From Variovorax sp. HW608 (GTDB lineage: Bacteria; Pseudomonadota; Gammaproteobacteria; Burkholderiales; Burkholderiaceae_C): a DNA stretch of 64,000 nt. Shown here one piece after another: positions 8,474-18,239 of the stretch (position 1 is the stretch's first letter; every line of letters begins with the position of its first letter). The translations under genes and the position numbers were made by a program. The stretch is taken from positions 2,418,001-2,482,000 of the forward strand of contig NZ_LT607803.1 in the NCBI RefSeq assembly GCF_900090195.1. The letters are read 5' to 3'. The notes under the pieces were generated by a model. The model ran no database searches and had not been told where the DNA came from. It saw only the letters and a program-made list of their open reading frames with translations.

Positions 8474-9892
8474 ATGCCGCCCGTCATGCCGCCGCCGATC
8501 GATCCCTGGCTCTGGGGGACGATCGCGATGGACGTTGCGATGGCGTCCCACGCCAGTCGCGACGCCCTGGAGGAACGGCGCCGGCAGCGCCTGCGCCGCC
8601 TGCTGGCCTGGGCCAGGGAGCGCTCGCCGTTCTACGGGCGTGTGCTGCGCAACCACGATGTCGACAGGGTCCGCCTCGAAGACCTGCCGGTGGCGAGGAA
8701 GTGCGAGCTGATGAGCCATTTCGACCAGTGGGTCACGGATCCCGCGATCCGGCTCGACGGCCTCTGCCGCTTCGTCTCGGATGCCAGCCGCATTGCCGAA
8801 CCCTTCCTGGGCCGCTACCTGGCGTGGGAGAGCTCCGGCAGCAGCGGCGAGCCGGGTGTCTTCGTCCAGGACGATCTCGCACTCGCGGTGTGCGACGCAC
8901 TCGACGCGGTACGTGGGCCGATGTCCCGGGCCATGCGGCAGCTCTTCGGCCCCTGGGCGTGGGGCGGGCAGATCGCGTTCGTCGGCGCGACGAACGGCCA
9001 TTTCGCGAGCACGGTCTCGATCGAGCGGCTGCGGCGGCTCAATCCCGTGCTTTGGCAGCGCTTGCGCTGCATCTCGTTCATGCAGCCGACGGAGGCCATC
9101 GTCCGGGACATCGATGCCCTGGCGCCGACGGTCATCGCCACCTATCCGAGCGCGGCGGTGCTGTTGGCTGAAGAGCGGCTGGCCGGGCGGATGCGTACGG
9201 CCCTGCGCGAGGTGTGGACCGGTGGCGAGGATCTGTCGCCCGCCAAGCGCGACTTCATTCGCCGCGCCTTCGACTGCCGGCTGATCAACAGCTATGGGGC
9301 CTCGGAGTTTCTGTCGCTCGCCTTCGAGTGCGAACGGGGCGCCATGCACCTGAACTCCGATTGGGCCATCCTGGAATCGGTGGATGACCGGGGCCGCGCG
9401 GTGCCGGCCGGCGAAGCCGGCGCGACGGTGCTGCTGACGAATCTTTCCAACCACGTCCAGCCGATCATCCGATACGACCTGGGCGATCGCATCGTCGTGC
9501 ATGCGGACCCATGCGCGTGCGGCTGCCATCTGCCCGTGATCGAGGTACAGGGTCGTTGCGAGGACACGCTCTGCCTGGGCAGCGAGCGCGCCGGTTCCGT
9601 CAAGGTGCTCCCGCTCGCATTGAGCACCGCGATCGAGGAGGGGGCCGGGCTGTTCGATTTCCAGCTCGTTCAGAAGGGGCCGTGCGATCTCCTGCTTTGC
9701 ACCGGATCGCGCAGTGCCGATGCGGAACTCGCGCTCCGGAGGGCGCAGCGCGTGCTGGGCGAGTTCCTGCGATCGCAGGGGGCGACGGACGTGCGGATCG
9801 AGTGCCGATGTGGAGAGCCGGGGCGCGTCGGCCGCAGCGGCAAGGTGTCGCGGGTGGTGGGCGCTCCCGCGCCGTCGTTCAGTGGTTCTTGA
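8474..9892 (+). CDS. AMP-forming ligase of the phenylacetate-CoA ligase (PaaK) type
   Basis: 472 residues. The family hallmarks are an SSGSSGEP AMP-binding loop (about residues 118-126), YGASEF for adenine/acyl contact and IRYDLGDRI with the invariant Asp. A cysteine-rich element CACGCHLPVIEVQGRCED follows, typical of COG1541 proteins, and the C-terminal SGKVSRV contains a candidate catalytic lysine. It would activate a carboxylic acid to an adenylate/CoA thioester in the cytoplasm; the substrate is unknown. It follows the BON gene closely and ends overlapping a response-regulator remnant on the other strand. Confidence 0.82.
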   Translation: MPPVMPPPIDPWLWGTIAMDVAMASHASRDALEERRRQRLRRLLAWARERSPFYGRVLRNHDVDRVRLEDLPVARKCELMSHFDQWVTDPAIRLDGLCRFVSDASRIAEPFLGRYLAWESSGSSGEPGVFVQDDLALAVCDALDAVRGPMSRAMRQLFGPWAWGGQIAFVGATNGHFASTVSIERLRRLNPVLWQRLRCISFMQPTEAIVRDIDALAPTVIATYPSAAVLLAEERLAGRMRTALREVWTGGEDLSPAKRDFIRRAFDCRLINSYGASEFLSLAFECERGAMHLNSDWAILESVDDRGRAVPAGEAGATVLLTNLSNHVQPIIRYDLGDRIVVHADPCACGCHLPVIEVQGRCEDTLCLGSERAGSVKVLPLALSTAIEEGAGLFDFQLVQKGPCDLLLCTGSRSADAELALRRAQRVLGEFLRSQGATDVRIECRCGEPGRVGRSGKVSRVVGAPAPSFSGS

Positions 9893-10070
9893 GCACCCGG
9901 CCGATCGCGCGTTCGAGCTCGGCGCGGGTATAGGGCTTTGCCAGCACCTCCCACCCCATCGGGTCGTCGAGCAATTCACCGGAATAGCCCGACATCAGGA
10001 GGATCGGAAGGCCGGGGCGTCTCATGGCTGAGCTTTCCCTGGCCGCCTCGATGGACGATCCGTCCGCCAC
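9879..10070 (-). pseudogene. Response-regulator receiver domain, C-terminal remnant
   Basis: This minus-strand frame encodes the second half of a receiver (REC) domain. [10 protein letters not shown] corresponds to beta-4 with the conserved Ser/Thr position, and [18 protein letters not shown] contains the invariant KP lysine and helix 5. The aspartate-bearing N-terminal half is missing. Receivers ending this way are often the C-terminal REC of hybrid histidine kinases or stand-alone FixJ-like regulators. The upstream 150 nt are noncoding. Confidence 0.65.
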
Positions 10071-10120
10071 GGGCCGCTGTGGCGAGCAAGGAATTCTTGG
10101 CGGGTGGTGCAGCGCGGCAC

Positions 10121-10134
10121 TTGCGTTCGATCAA
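10121..10134. promoter_or_regulatory. FNR-type box near ribonucleotide reductase
   Basis: TTGCGTTCGATCAA between the receiver remnant and the reductase. On the minus strand AAGAAT follows after 22 nt; on the plus strand no -10 is seen at the usual distance. A second weaker match, TTGCGACGCATCAT (10183-10196), is too close to the ATG at 10223 for class II use. Confidence 0.45.
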
Positions 10135-10222
10135 GTTTCGCGCGGGGGAGGGCGCCGTCGGGCGACTGGACGGAACGCGCGTTTGCGACGCATCATCGAA
10201 TCCCCTCCATTCGGGGACTGCC

Positions 10223-12076
10223 ATGCCCACCGAGGCCACCCCTCTTGCGTCGCCGGCGCCAATGCTTCCGGCACAGCCGATCAGCGTGCAGGTGCTGCAG
10301 GAGAAATACGCAAAGGGCGAGGAGCACAGCGCCGCCGATGTGCGAGCCCGGGTCGCCCACGCGCTTGCACGGGCGGAGACGCTCCCGAGCCGCGTGCAGT
10401 GGGAGGCGCGCTTCCTGCAGGCGCTCGAGGTGGGATTTCTCCCCGGCGGGCGCATCCAGTCGTCCGCCGGCACTGCGTTGTCGACGACACTCATCAATTG
10501 CTTCGTGCAACCCGTGGGCGATTCGATCGCGGCCGAGGAGGACGGCCATCCCGGCATCTATGTCGCCTTGATGGAGGCCACGGAGACGATGCGCCGTGGT
10601 GGCGGTGTCGGCTACGACTTCTCGCGCATCCGCCCGGCCGGTGCGTGGGTCCGAGGCACCCAGTCCATCGCATCGGGTCCCGTCTCCTACATGCGCGTCT
10701 TCGATCGCTCCTGCGAGACGGTGGAATCGGCGGGTGCGAGGCGAGGGGCGCAGATGGGCGTGCTTCGCTGCGACCATCCGGACATCGAGACCTTTGTTCA
10801 TGCCAAGGACAAGGGCGATCTGTCCAATTTCAACATCTCGGTGGGGGTGACCGATGCCTTCATGAAGGCGGTCGAGGACGACGCGCCATTCGAACTCGTG
10901 CACCGGGCCGAACCCGGTCCCCGCTGCCGTGCCGAGGGTGCGCATCAACGCGATGACGGCTTCTGGGTCTACCGGACGATCCCGGCGCGCGGGCTCTGGG
11001 AGCAGATCATGCGGTCGACCTACGATCATGCCGAGCCGGGTGTGCTCTTCCTGGACCGCATCAACCTCGACAACAATCTGTCCTACTGCGAGACCATCGC
11101 AGCCACGAATCCTTGCGGCGAGCAGCCGTTGCCGCCCTACGGTTGCTGCTGTCTCGGTTCGATCGACCTGACGCGCTTCGTGCGGTCCCCATTCGAAGCG
11201 GCTGCGCGCTTCGATGAGGATGGCTTCGCGCGCCTCGCCGCGATCGCCGTTCGCATGCTCGACAACGTGCTGGACGTCACCGTCTGGCCGTTGAAGAGGC
11301 AGCACGACGAGGCCCGCGACAAGCGGCGGATCGGATTGGGGTTCACGGGTCTGGGCGACGCGCTGGTGATGCTGAATCTGCGCTACGACACGGCCGCCGC
11401 ACGCGATGCAGCCCGGCGGATCGCAGAGGTCATGCGGAACGCGGCCTATGGCGCATCGGTGGACCTCGCAGTCGAACGCGGCGCCTTCCCGCTTTTCAAT
11501 GCCGACCTGTACCTCGGCCGTGGAACCTTCGCCTCGCGATTGCCTGCTTCGCTCAAGGCGCGCATCGCCGTGAAGGGGATCCGGAATTCGCACCTCCTGT
11601 CGATCGCTCCCACGGGCACCATCAGCATCGCTTTCGCCGACAACGCGAGCAACGGGATCGAGCCCGCGTACGCCTGGACTTACAGGCGCCGCAGGCGCAC
11701 GCCGGACGGCGCTTTCACGGAGCATCCTGTCGAGGATCACGCCTCGCGCCTCTATCGGCACCTCAAGGGCGGGGGGGCGCCGCTGACACCCGCCTTCGTC
11801 ACCGCGCTTCAGATCAGCGCAGAGTCGCATGAGGAAATGGTTGCTGCGGTGGCGCCGATGATCGACGCCGGAATCTCCAAGACCGTGAACGTTCCCGTCG
11901 ACTATCGCTACGAGGATTTTCAGGATCTGTATCTGCGCGCCTGGAAATCGGGCCTCAAAGGTTTGGCAACCTACCGGCCGAATCCGGTGCTCGGCGCCGT
12001 GCTCAACGCGGCGCTAGCCCAGCGGTGCGACCGCATCGTTCGGGTCGTCGACGGAGGTCCGCTCAATCCCGTGTAG
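10223..12076 (+). CDS. Adenosylcobalamin-dependent ribonucleotide reductase, chimeric C-terminus
   Basis: 617 residues from an ATG at 10223; the frame is open further upstream but without family sequence. Class II reductase features are visible: [12 protein letters not shown], the NCFVQP cysteine, a [16 protein letters not shown] substrate segment, [14 protein letters not shown] with the active-site cysteines, and [24 protein letters not shown]. It would make deoxynucleotides without oxygen, which fits an FNR-linked island. After [19 protein letters not shown] the sequence becomes a copy of the ABC ATPase tail ([18 protein letters not shown]), so the native C-terminus with its redox cysteines has been replaced. 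Activity is therefore doubtful. Confidence 0.85.
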   Translation: MPTEATPLASPAPMLPAQPISVQVLQEKYAKGEEHSAADVRARVAHALARAETLPSRVQWEARFLQALEVGFLPGGRIQSSAGTALSTTLINCFVQPVGDSIAAEEDGHPGIYVALMEATETMRRGGGVGYDFSRIRPAGAWVRGTQSIASGPVSYMRVFDRSCETVESAGARRGAQMGVLRCDHPDIETFVHAKDKGDLSNFNISVGVTDAFMKAVEDDAPFELVHRAEPGPRCRAEGAHQRDDGFWVYRTIPARGLWEQIMRSTYDHAEPGVLFLDRINLDNNLSYCETIAATNPCGEQPLPPYGCCCLGSIDLTRFVRSPFEAAARFDEDGFARLAAIAVRMLDNVLDVTVWPLKRQHDEARDKRRIGLGFTGLGDALVMLNLRYDTAAARDAARRIAEVMRNAAYGASVDLAVERGAFPLFNADLYLGRGTFASRLPASLKARIAVKGIRNSHLLSIAPTGTISIAFADNASNGIEPAYAWTYRRRRRTPDGAFTEHPVEDHASRLYRHLKGGGAPLTPAFVTALQISAESHEEMVAAVAPMIDAGISKTVNVPVDYRYEDFQDLYLRAWKSGLKGLATYRPNPVLGAVLNAALAQRCDRIVRVVDGGPLNPV

Positions 12077-12093
12077 CCAGTGCGATCAGGGCG
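12004..12093 (+). repeat. 90-bp repeat, copy 2 (fused to ribonucleotide reductase)
   Basis: Ungapped match, about 80 % identity, to 7004-7093, including the stop region and gatcagggcg. It supplies the last codons of the reductase frame and, on the opposite strand, the end of a small membrane ORF ([10 protein letters not shown] here, ALIALITRG in copy 1). Confidence 0.85.
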
Positions 12094-12215
12094 TTGAACA
12101 TGAGCCAAGTCACCGCTGCACCCAGCAGAGCAAGCGTCGCGACAACCGTCAACGGGTAGGAGAAGGCTCCCCGAGCGGGCGATGCTCGCAACGACGGCGG
12201 CGCTGTGAGTTTCAC
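12063..12215 (-). CDS. Small one-helix membrane protein (hypothetical)
   Basis: A 50-residue frame starting at a GTG that overlaps the DUF2892 stop (GTGA), ending inside the 90-bp repeat. After a short basic N-terminus it has one strong hydrophobic stretch, [27 protein letters not shown]. Coupled translation with the upstream gene is plausible. I do not recognise a family, and part of it lies in recombined sequence, so it may not be functional. Confidence 0.4.
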   Translation of the reverse strand: MKLTAPPSLRASPARGAFSYPLTVVATLALLGAAVTWLMFNALIALATRD

Positions 12216-12433
12216 GATCTGCCCGTCATATTCGCAGCCTCGCCTGCGCCACAGGTCCGGAAGCCGAACAGTGAATAAGCCGGGCAACGCCCCGCCAAGC
12301 CCGTCAGCAGGGGTACGAGGCCGATGTAACCCCATGGGCCTACTGTGCCTGTGAAAGCCAATCCGACGAGCAATAGTCCCAACGCGATGCGCAGCACGCG
12401 GTCGATGGTCCCGACATTACGAGTCATGGTCAT
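12212..12433 (-). CDS. DUF2892 (YgaP-like) small membrane protein
   Basis: 73 residues, starting MTMTRNVGTIDRVLRIALGL: the N-V-G-x-x-D-R-x-x-R signature of DUF2892. Two membrane helices (ALGLLLVGLAFTGTV and YIGLVPLLTGLAGR) and the CPAYSLFGFRTC cysteine motif follow. These proteins often accompany rhodanese or sulfur-handling proteins in the inner membrane; no such partner is visible here. The ATG at 12433 has aaggag 6 nt upstream. An FNR-type box lies upstream at 12497-12484. Confidence 0.88.
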   Translation of the reverse strand: MTMTRNVGTIDRVLRIALGLLLVGLAFTGTVGPWGYIGLVPLLTGLAGRCPAYSLFGFRTCGAGEAANMTGRS

Positions 12434-12455
12434 GGCTCCTTCTTGTTTCGATGTC

Positions 12456-12497
12456 ATCGTGCGCCGAAGCGGCCTTCGACTCATTGAGGCGGATCAA
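12456..12497 (-). promoter_or_regulatory. FNR-type box and -10 for DUF2892 gene
   Basis: Minus strand TTGATCCGCCTCAA (12497-12484), 22 nt, CACGAT (12461-12456). Confidence 0.6.
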
Positions 12498-12569
12498 TGT
12501 TTGTGGCCAGATGGCTGAAAGCGCGTCATCCTCGAAGCGGAGGACGGCGCCGAAGCCCTGACCGACGTC

Positions 12570-12899
12570 TCAGGATGCCGCATTGCCTCCGAGCCTGCCG
12601 CCCATGCGCTGGCGCAGCTTGTCGCGAATGGCCCCGACCAATTCGTCCGTCTCAACGGGGCCCAGCTTTTCGTAGACCTTGTCGCGCATGATGAATCCCA
12701 ACATCAGCATGTCGCGCAGCTTCTTGAACGCCCTGGGGTTCTCGCGGCCGCACACCGAGTCGTTGTTCTGCAGAATCGCCTCGATCACGCCCGGGTCCAG
12801 CAGCTTCACATCGCAGATCGCGGCTTCGCGCACGATCTCGTGCATGACGTCGTCGATCTGCTGAGTCCATGTTTTCAGGTCATCGAGCTTCTCGGTCAT
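12570..12899 (-). CDS. Small helical hypothetical protein
   Basis: 109 residues, charged and largely helical by composition: TEKLDDLKTWTQQIDDVMHE at the start, then REAAICDVKLLDPGVIEAIL and KLRDMLMLGFIMRDK, and a glycine-rich end. It has no signal peptide or membrane helix. I do not recognise a characterised family. The ATG has cggaga upstream and the gene is preceded by a perfect FNR-type palindrome, which argues that it is a real member of the regulon. Confidence 0.7.
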   Translation of the reverse strand: MTEKLDDLKTWTQQIDDVMHEIVREAAICDVKLLDPGVIEAILQNNDSVCGRENPRAFKKLRDMLMLGFIMRDKVYEKLGPVETDELVGAIRDKLRQRMGGRLGGNAAS

Positions 12900-12930
12900 G
12901 TCGTCTCCGTTCTTTCGAATCAGGCTCTCG

Positions 12931-12972
12931 ATTGCATCGCGCGTCTGGCCGACGCGGCTTGATCCAAATCAA
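12931..12972 (-). promoter_or_regulatory. FNR-type box (perfect palindrome) and -10
   Basis: TTGATTTGGATCAA on the minus strand (12972-12959), an exact TTGAT-N4-ATCAA; 22 nt later TGCAAT (12936-12931). It serves the gene at 12899-12570. Confidence 0.7.
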
Positions 12973-13015
12973 TCGTCGACGCTGTGCGCCCGCCCTGGGC
13001 CCTGCAGCCGTCGAC

Positions 13016-13630
13016 TCAGGGCATGTACTTGCCGCCGTTGATCGACAAGGTGATGCCGGTGATGAAGCCCGCGTCCTCCGATGCGAGAAACACCACGGCG
13101 CGCGCGATCTCGGCAGCCGTCGCGAGGCGGCCGACCGGCACGGTCCTGAGGATTCCCGCGAGCACCTCGGGCGACACCGCGCCGACCATGGCTGTGTCCG
13201 TGTAGCCGGGCGCGATCACGTTGGCCGTGATGTTGCGCGAGGCGCCCTCCAGGGCGAGGGACTTCGTGAAGCCGATCATCCCCGCCTTGGTTGCCGCATA
13301 GTTGCACTGGCCGGCCTGCCCCGCGAGCCCGTTGACGGAACCCATGTTGACGATGCGTCCATGGCGGCGCTCCCGCATGCCTTCGATGACAGCGCGGCAC
13401 ATGTTGAAGCAGCCACCCAGGTTGACGTCGATCACTTCGCGCCAGTGCGCGTCCGACATCTTGTGCAGCATGGCGTCGCGGGTGATGCCGGCGTTGTTGA
13501 CCAGCACGTCGACGTGGCCGAGCTCGGCTTCCACGCGGGCCACGCCCTCACGGCATGCGACTGGGTCGGCCACGTTCCATGCAAACGCAGGAATGCCCGT
13601 GCACTCGGAGAGGCGACTTGCGTCTCTTCA
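13016..13630 (-). pseudogene. Acetoacetyl-CoA reductase (PhaB/FabG-like) lacking its N-terminus
   Basis: The frame encodes the C-terminal three quarters of a short-chain dehydrogenase: VDVLVNNAGITRDAMLHKM, MGSVNGLAGQAGQ with catalytic Ser, NYAATKAG with catalytic Tyr and Lys, and the PhaB-like end GFITGITLSINGGKYMP. Homologous sequence continues upstream of the GTG at 13573 (GIPAFAWNVADP) to an in-frame TGA near 13640. No start codon and no glycine-rich NAD(P)H-binding motif (TGGxxGIG) remain. About 45 residues have been lost. It would have made (R)-3-hydroxybutyryl-CoA for polyhydroxybutyrate. Confidence 0.8.
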
Positions 13631-13684
13631 TGGGGGGCAGTGCGAGAGGCTGATATGACCGCGCGCCGGCGGGAGGCCGCTCGC

Positions 13685-13726
13685 TTGACCTAGCGCAAGC
13701 CCGGAGTCGAGAAGAAGGCGAAAGAT
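13685..13726 (+). promoter_or_regulatory. FNR-type box upstream of groEL-like gene
   Basis: TTGACCTAGCGCAA (13685-13698), 22 nt, AAAGAT (13721-13726, weak -10). It lies between the truncated reductase and the divergent chaperonin. Confidence 0.55.
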
Positions 13727-13749
13727 GTCAGCAGGAGGTGTCTTTAGAG

Positions 13750-15375
<1,626 letters not shown>

Positions 15376-15415
15376 GGCGGTCACACGGTCGCTGCGTTTT
15401 CCAAAGGAGCCCAGC

Positions 15416-15958
15416 ATGGACAAGACTCTGGTCGTCTTTTATTCGTACAGCGGCGTATGTCGCCGTGCCGCGCAGCTGCTCGCGTCGCACCATGGCTGGC
15501 CGCTCGGTGAGATCCGCGACAGCCATCCGCGGGCAGGGTTCATGGGGGGCTTACGCTGCGTGCTCGATTCACTGCTTCGGCGCCGGCCGGCGATCCGGTA
15601 CGAGGGGCCCGAGCCCTCGGACTTCGACGCGGTGGTCATCGTCTCCCCGATCTGGGCCTACCAGATGGCGGGGCCGATGCGCACATTCCTCACTCAGAAC
15701 GCCACGCGCCTGCGGCGTGTCGCGCAGATCACGACCATGAACGCGGCCGGTGCGTCGAACGCGGTGGCGGAAGCCACGCGGCTACTCAAGGGCGCCCCAA
15801 TTCTCACGGCCGAATTCCTGGTTCGCGAGATCGAGGATGGCAGCGGCACGAAGCGCCTCCTCACCTTCGGTGACGCACTGGCGTCAGCCTCGCTTGCGCA
15901 GCCGCTGCAACACCGCGCGCTGACCGAGGCAGACGTATCGCAACCCCTATCTCAGTGA
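15416..15958 (+). CDS. Flavodoxin-family protein
   Basis: 180 residues. The N-terminal LVVFYSYSGVCRRAAQLLA is the phosphate-binding loop of flavodoxin-like proteins (SxSGxxRxxA), followed by FDAVVIVSPIWAYQMAGPMRTFL, the SPIW/aromatic FMN-stacking region, and a Rossmann-like end. Cytoplasmic FMN-binding redox protein or quinone-reductase relative. The ATG has aaaggag upstream. It lies 40 nt after groEL and 10 nt before a CBS gene, so the three probably form one operon. Confidence 0.82.
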   Translation: MDKTLVVFYSYSGVCRRAAQLLASHHGWPLGEIRDSHPRAGFMGGLRCVLDSLLRRRPAIRYEGPEPSDFDAVVIVSPIWAYQMAGPMRTFLTQNATRLRRVAQITTMNAAGASNAVAEATRLLKGAPILTAEFLVREIEDGSGTKRLLTFGDALASASLAQPLQHRALTEADVSQPLSQ

Positions 15959-15967
15959 GCACACGCC

Positions 15968-16459
15968 ATGAATATGCAAGACCTCTGTCGGCGGGAGTTG
16001 GTATCCGTCAATGCCGATGCATCCGTGCAGGACGCAGCGCGCGCCATGCGCGAGAACCATGTCGGCGCGCTTGCCGTCACCGACCCCTATGAACCAGGAA
16101 GGGTGATCGGGATGATCACCGACCGCGACATGGTGATTGGCCCGCTGGCCGATGGGCAGTCGCCCGCTGGCCAACCGGTGGGCGCGCTGTGCGGCACCGA
16201 GCTTGCCGGAGTGCGCGCGACCGCTACGGTGCCGGAAGCGCTCGCGGTGATGCGCAAGGCCGGTGTCCGTCGACTGCTGGTCAGCAACGACGATGGGAGC
16301 ATCGCCGGTCTGGTATCCCTGGACGACCTGCTCGACGCGATCGCACAGGAGTTCGAGGCCCTCGCAGGGGCGTTGCGTTCCGGCATCGCCCGCGAAGCGG
16401 CGCGAGGGCAGGGTCCGCAACAGCAAAAGCCCCTCTACATTGCCCGCAACGAGCATTGA
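15968..16459 (+). CDS. CBS-domain pair protein
   Basis: 163 residues with two CBS motifs (about residues 8-65 and 74-130): MRENHVGALAVTDPYEPGRV, IGMITDRDMVIGPL, and AGVRRLLVSNDDGSIAGLVS. The N-terminus MNMQDLCRRELVSV and the Ala/Arg-rich tail make it the closest paralogue of 273-779. Presumed adenine-nucleotide sensor. Third gene of the groEL operon. It is followed by the first copy of the duplicated upstream ORF. Confidence 0.9.
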   Translation: MNMQDLCRRELVSVNADASVQDAARAMRENHVGALAVTDPYEPGRVIGMITDRDMVIGPLADGQSPAGQPVGALCGTELAGVRATATVPEALAVMRKAGVRRLLVSNDDGSIAGLVSLDDLLDAIAQEFEALAGALRSGIAREAARGQGPQQQKPLYIARNEH

Positions 16460-16479
16460 GTTCGGCGGAAGCGCTTCGG

Positions 16480-16542
16480 ATGAGCCGTCGGGCCGCTCCA
16501 AGGCGAATACCGCAGCGCTGCTGCGCGGAGGCTACCCAATGA
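16480..16542 (+). CDS. Upstream ORF (20 codons), copy 1 of a duplicated leader
   Basis: ATG at 16480 opens a 20-codon frame, [20 protein letters not shown], whose TGA overlaps the ATG of the next gene (ATGA). The DNA is 95 % identical (3 differences in 62 nt) to 36781-36842. It contains a hairpin CCGCAGCGCTGCTGCGCGG immediately followed by ggagg. The Cys-Cys pair near the end and the exact coupling suggest a regulatory leader peptide; this is inferred. Confidence 0.6.
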   Translation: MSRRAAPRRIPQRCCAEATQ

Positions 16543-17490
16543 GCCACTGGGATGTCTTCAACGGCGATGCAGACGGCATCTGCGCGCTGCACCAGTTGCG
16601 CCTCGCGCAGCCGCGGGCAGCTACGCTGGTCACCGGCGTGAAGCGCGACATCTCCTTGCTGGAGCGCGTTCGGGCGGTGGCGGGCGATACCGTCACGGTG
16701 CTGGACGTGTCGCTCGATCGCAACCGCGAGGCTTTGCTGGCGCTGCTCGCTCCAATACTTCGACCACCACTTCGCGGGCGAGATGCCGGCGCATCCGCAT
16801 CTGCAGCTGATCATAGACACAGCGGCCGGTATCTGCACCAGCCTCCTCGTGGACCGTCACCTCGCCGGCGCGTATCGCGCCTGGGCTGTGGTCGGCGCGT
16901 TCGGCGACGACCTGCCGACGCGGGCGAGCGCACTCGCCCGCAGTCTCGGCCTGGATGACGCTTCTGTGCGGTCTCTGCGAGAACTCGGTGAAGGCATCAA
17001 TTACAACGCGTATGGCGGGAGCGAGGAAGATCTTCTGCTGCCGCCTGCACGCCTGTACGAGCGAGTGCGGCCCTATCGAGACCCGCTTGATTTCATCAAG
17101 GACGAACCGCTTGCCAAAGACCTGGCGTTGCGTCGGCAGGCGGACCTGGTCTGTGCCGAAGCGGAGGCCGAGCGCCTGGTGCTCCCGGGCGGCGAAGTGC
17201 ACCGGTTGCCTGACGCACCGTGGGCGCGGCGCGTTCTCGGCACCTACGCCAACACGTTGAGCCAGCGTGAGCCGACGCGCGCGCATGCGGTGCTGCGGCC
17301 GGACAGTGCAGGAGCCGCCGTGGTAAGCGTGCGTTCGCCGCGCACGGCACCGGCCGGAGCGGATGTGCTGTGCCGCGGGTTCGGAGGCAGCGGCCGAGCG
17401 AGTGCTGCCGGCATCGATCGCCTGCCGTGTGCACGCTACGAGGCCTTCATCGAGGCATTTGCGCGCGCATTCCCCGGCGAGCCGGGTTGA
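16539..17490 (+). pseudogene. DHH-family phosphoesterase, frameshifted
   Basis: The first frame starts MSHWDVFNGDADGICALHQL (DHH motif I, NGDADG) and runs to ALLALLA at about 16752. The rest continues one frame over from about 16757: QYFDHHFAGEMPAHPHLQL contains the DHH motif that names the family, followed by ICTSLLVD, the GEGINYNAYG region and a C-terminal end at 17490. A small deletion that is not a multiple of three between LLALLA and QYFDHH explains it. Intact homologues are about 310-320 residues. The start codon overlaps the leader ORF. It is nonfunctional unless this is a sequencing error. Confidence 0.75.
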
Positions 17491-17512
17491 GCAAGCGACC
17501 TCCGGCCAGGAC

Positions 17513-18118
17513 TCATTGGATGAGTCCCGTCCGGCCGATGCTCTGTGCCAGCGCGATGCGCTGCGTCGGCTTCAGATCGAGCGCCTGGGCGAGATTTCGC
17601 CGGTCGATCAATGCGCGGACCACCGTCGCCAGCCCGGCAGCTGCGCAATAGAGATAGACGTTTTCGGCGATGCATCCGGCGTCCACGCCGGCGAGGAAGA
17701 CGCGGTCCTCTTCGCGCGCATCGTGCATGCGTTCGAAGTCGGCCACGTACACCAGGTTCAGGGGTGCCGAGCCGACGAAATCCTGCACTCCGGTGGCTGC
17801 CCGCAAGTCGCCAGCCTTGACGAGGTCCAGCCGATGGGCCTGCCCGTCATAGCGCCACGCGCCCTCGGCCATCACGGCATACACGAGCACTTCCTGCCAT
17901 CCGCGCGCCGAAGGGGCGGTGCGCCCGCCGGATTCCGGGCGGTTCACGCCGAATGCGGCCCAGAGCACGGCGGACAACTCCTCCAGCGACAGCGAATCCG
18001 GCAGGAAGATGCGTGTGCTGCAGCGTCGCTGCAGTGCCTCTTCGAGCGTGGCAGCTTGAAGCCGCGGCGCCGGCAGCGTGAGCATGTCGGAGTCGAGATT
18101 GAGGGGCAGGATCGACAT
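17513..18118 (-). CDS. Nitroreductase-family (SagB-like) oxidoreductase
   Basis: 201 residues from the ATG at 18118, which has caggag 8 nt upstream; an ATG 15 nt earlier lacks one. FMN-binding features are LQRRCSTRIFL (Arg-rich phosphate contact), SGGRTAPSARGWQEVLVYAV, and DAGCIAENVYLYCAAAGLATVVRA. This is the typical nitroreductase fold, usually a homodimer using NAD(P)H. SagB/ThcOx relatives are oxidases, but no cyclodehydratase or peptide gene is nearby, so a redox enzyme of unknown substrate is more likely. It is divergent from pncB, sharing an FNR-type box. Confidence 0.82.
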   Translation of the reverse strand: MSILPLNLDSDMLTLPAPRLQAATLEEALQRRCSTRIFLPDSLSLEELSAVLWAAFGVNRPESGGRTAPSARGWQEVLVYAVMAEGAWRYDGQAHRLDLVKAGDLRAATGVQDFVGSAPLNLVYVADFERMHDAREEDRVFLAGVDAGCIAENVYLYCAAAGLATVVRALIDRRNLAQALDLKPTQRIALAQSIGRTGLIQ

Positions 18119-18174
18119 CGAGATCTCCTGCAAAGCGGAAACCTCAACGATGCCGCATCCGATCAGCAGTCCGA

Positions 18175-18216
18175 TTGAGCTAGCGCAACTGCGGGCGCTG
18201 CGACGGGTTGCACAGT
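18175..18216 (+). promoter_or_regulatory. FNR-type box between nitroreductase and pncB genes
   Basis: TTGAGCTAGCGCAA (18175-18188), 22 nt, CACAGT (18211-18216) toward pncB; on the minus strand CATCGT follows at 22 nt toward the nitroreductase. It may serve both. Confidence 0.6.
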
Positions 18217-18239
18217 GATGCCATCGCAGGAGCCATATC

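Noticed and set aside
7004..12093. The exact 5,000-nt spacing as an assembly duplication
   Set aside because: The copies differ at 18 of 90 positions and the flanks differ entirely, so the round number is coincidence; long reads would still be worthwhile.
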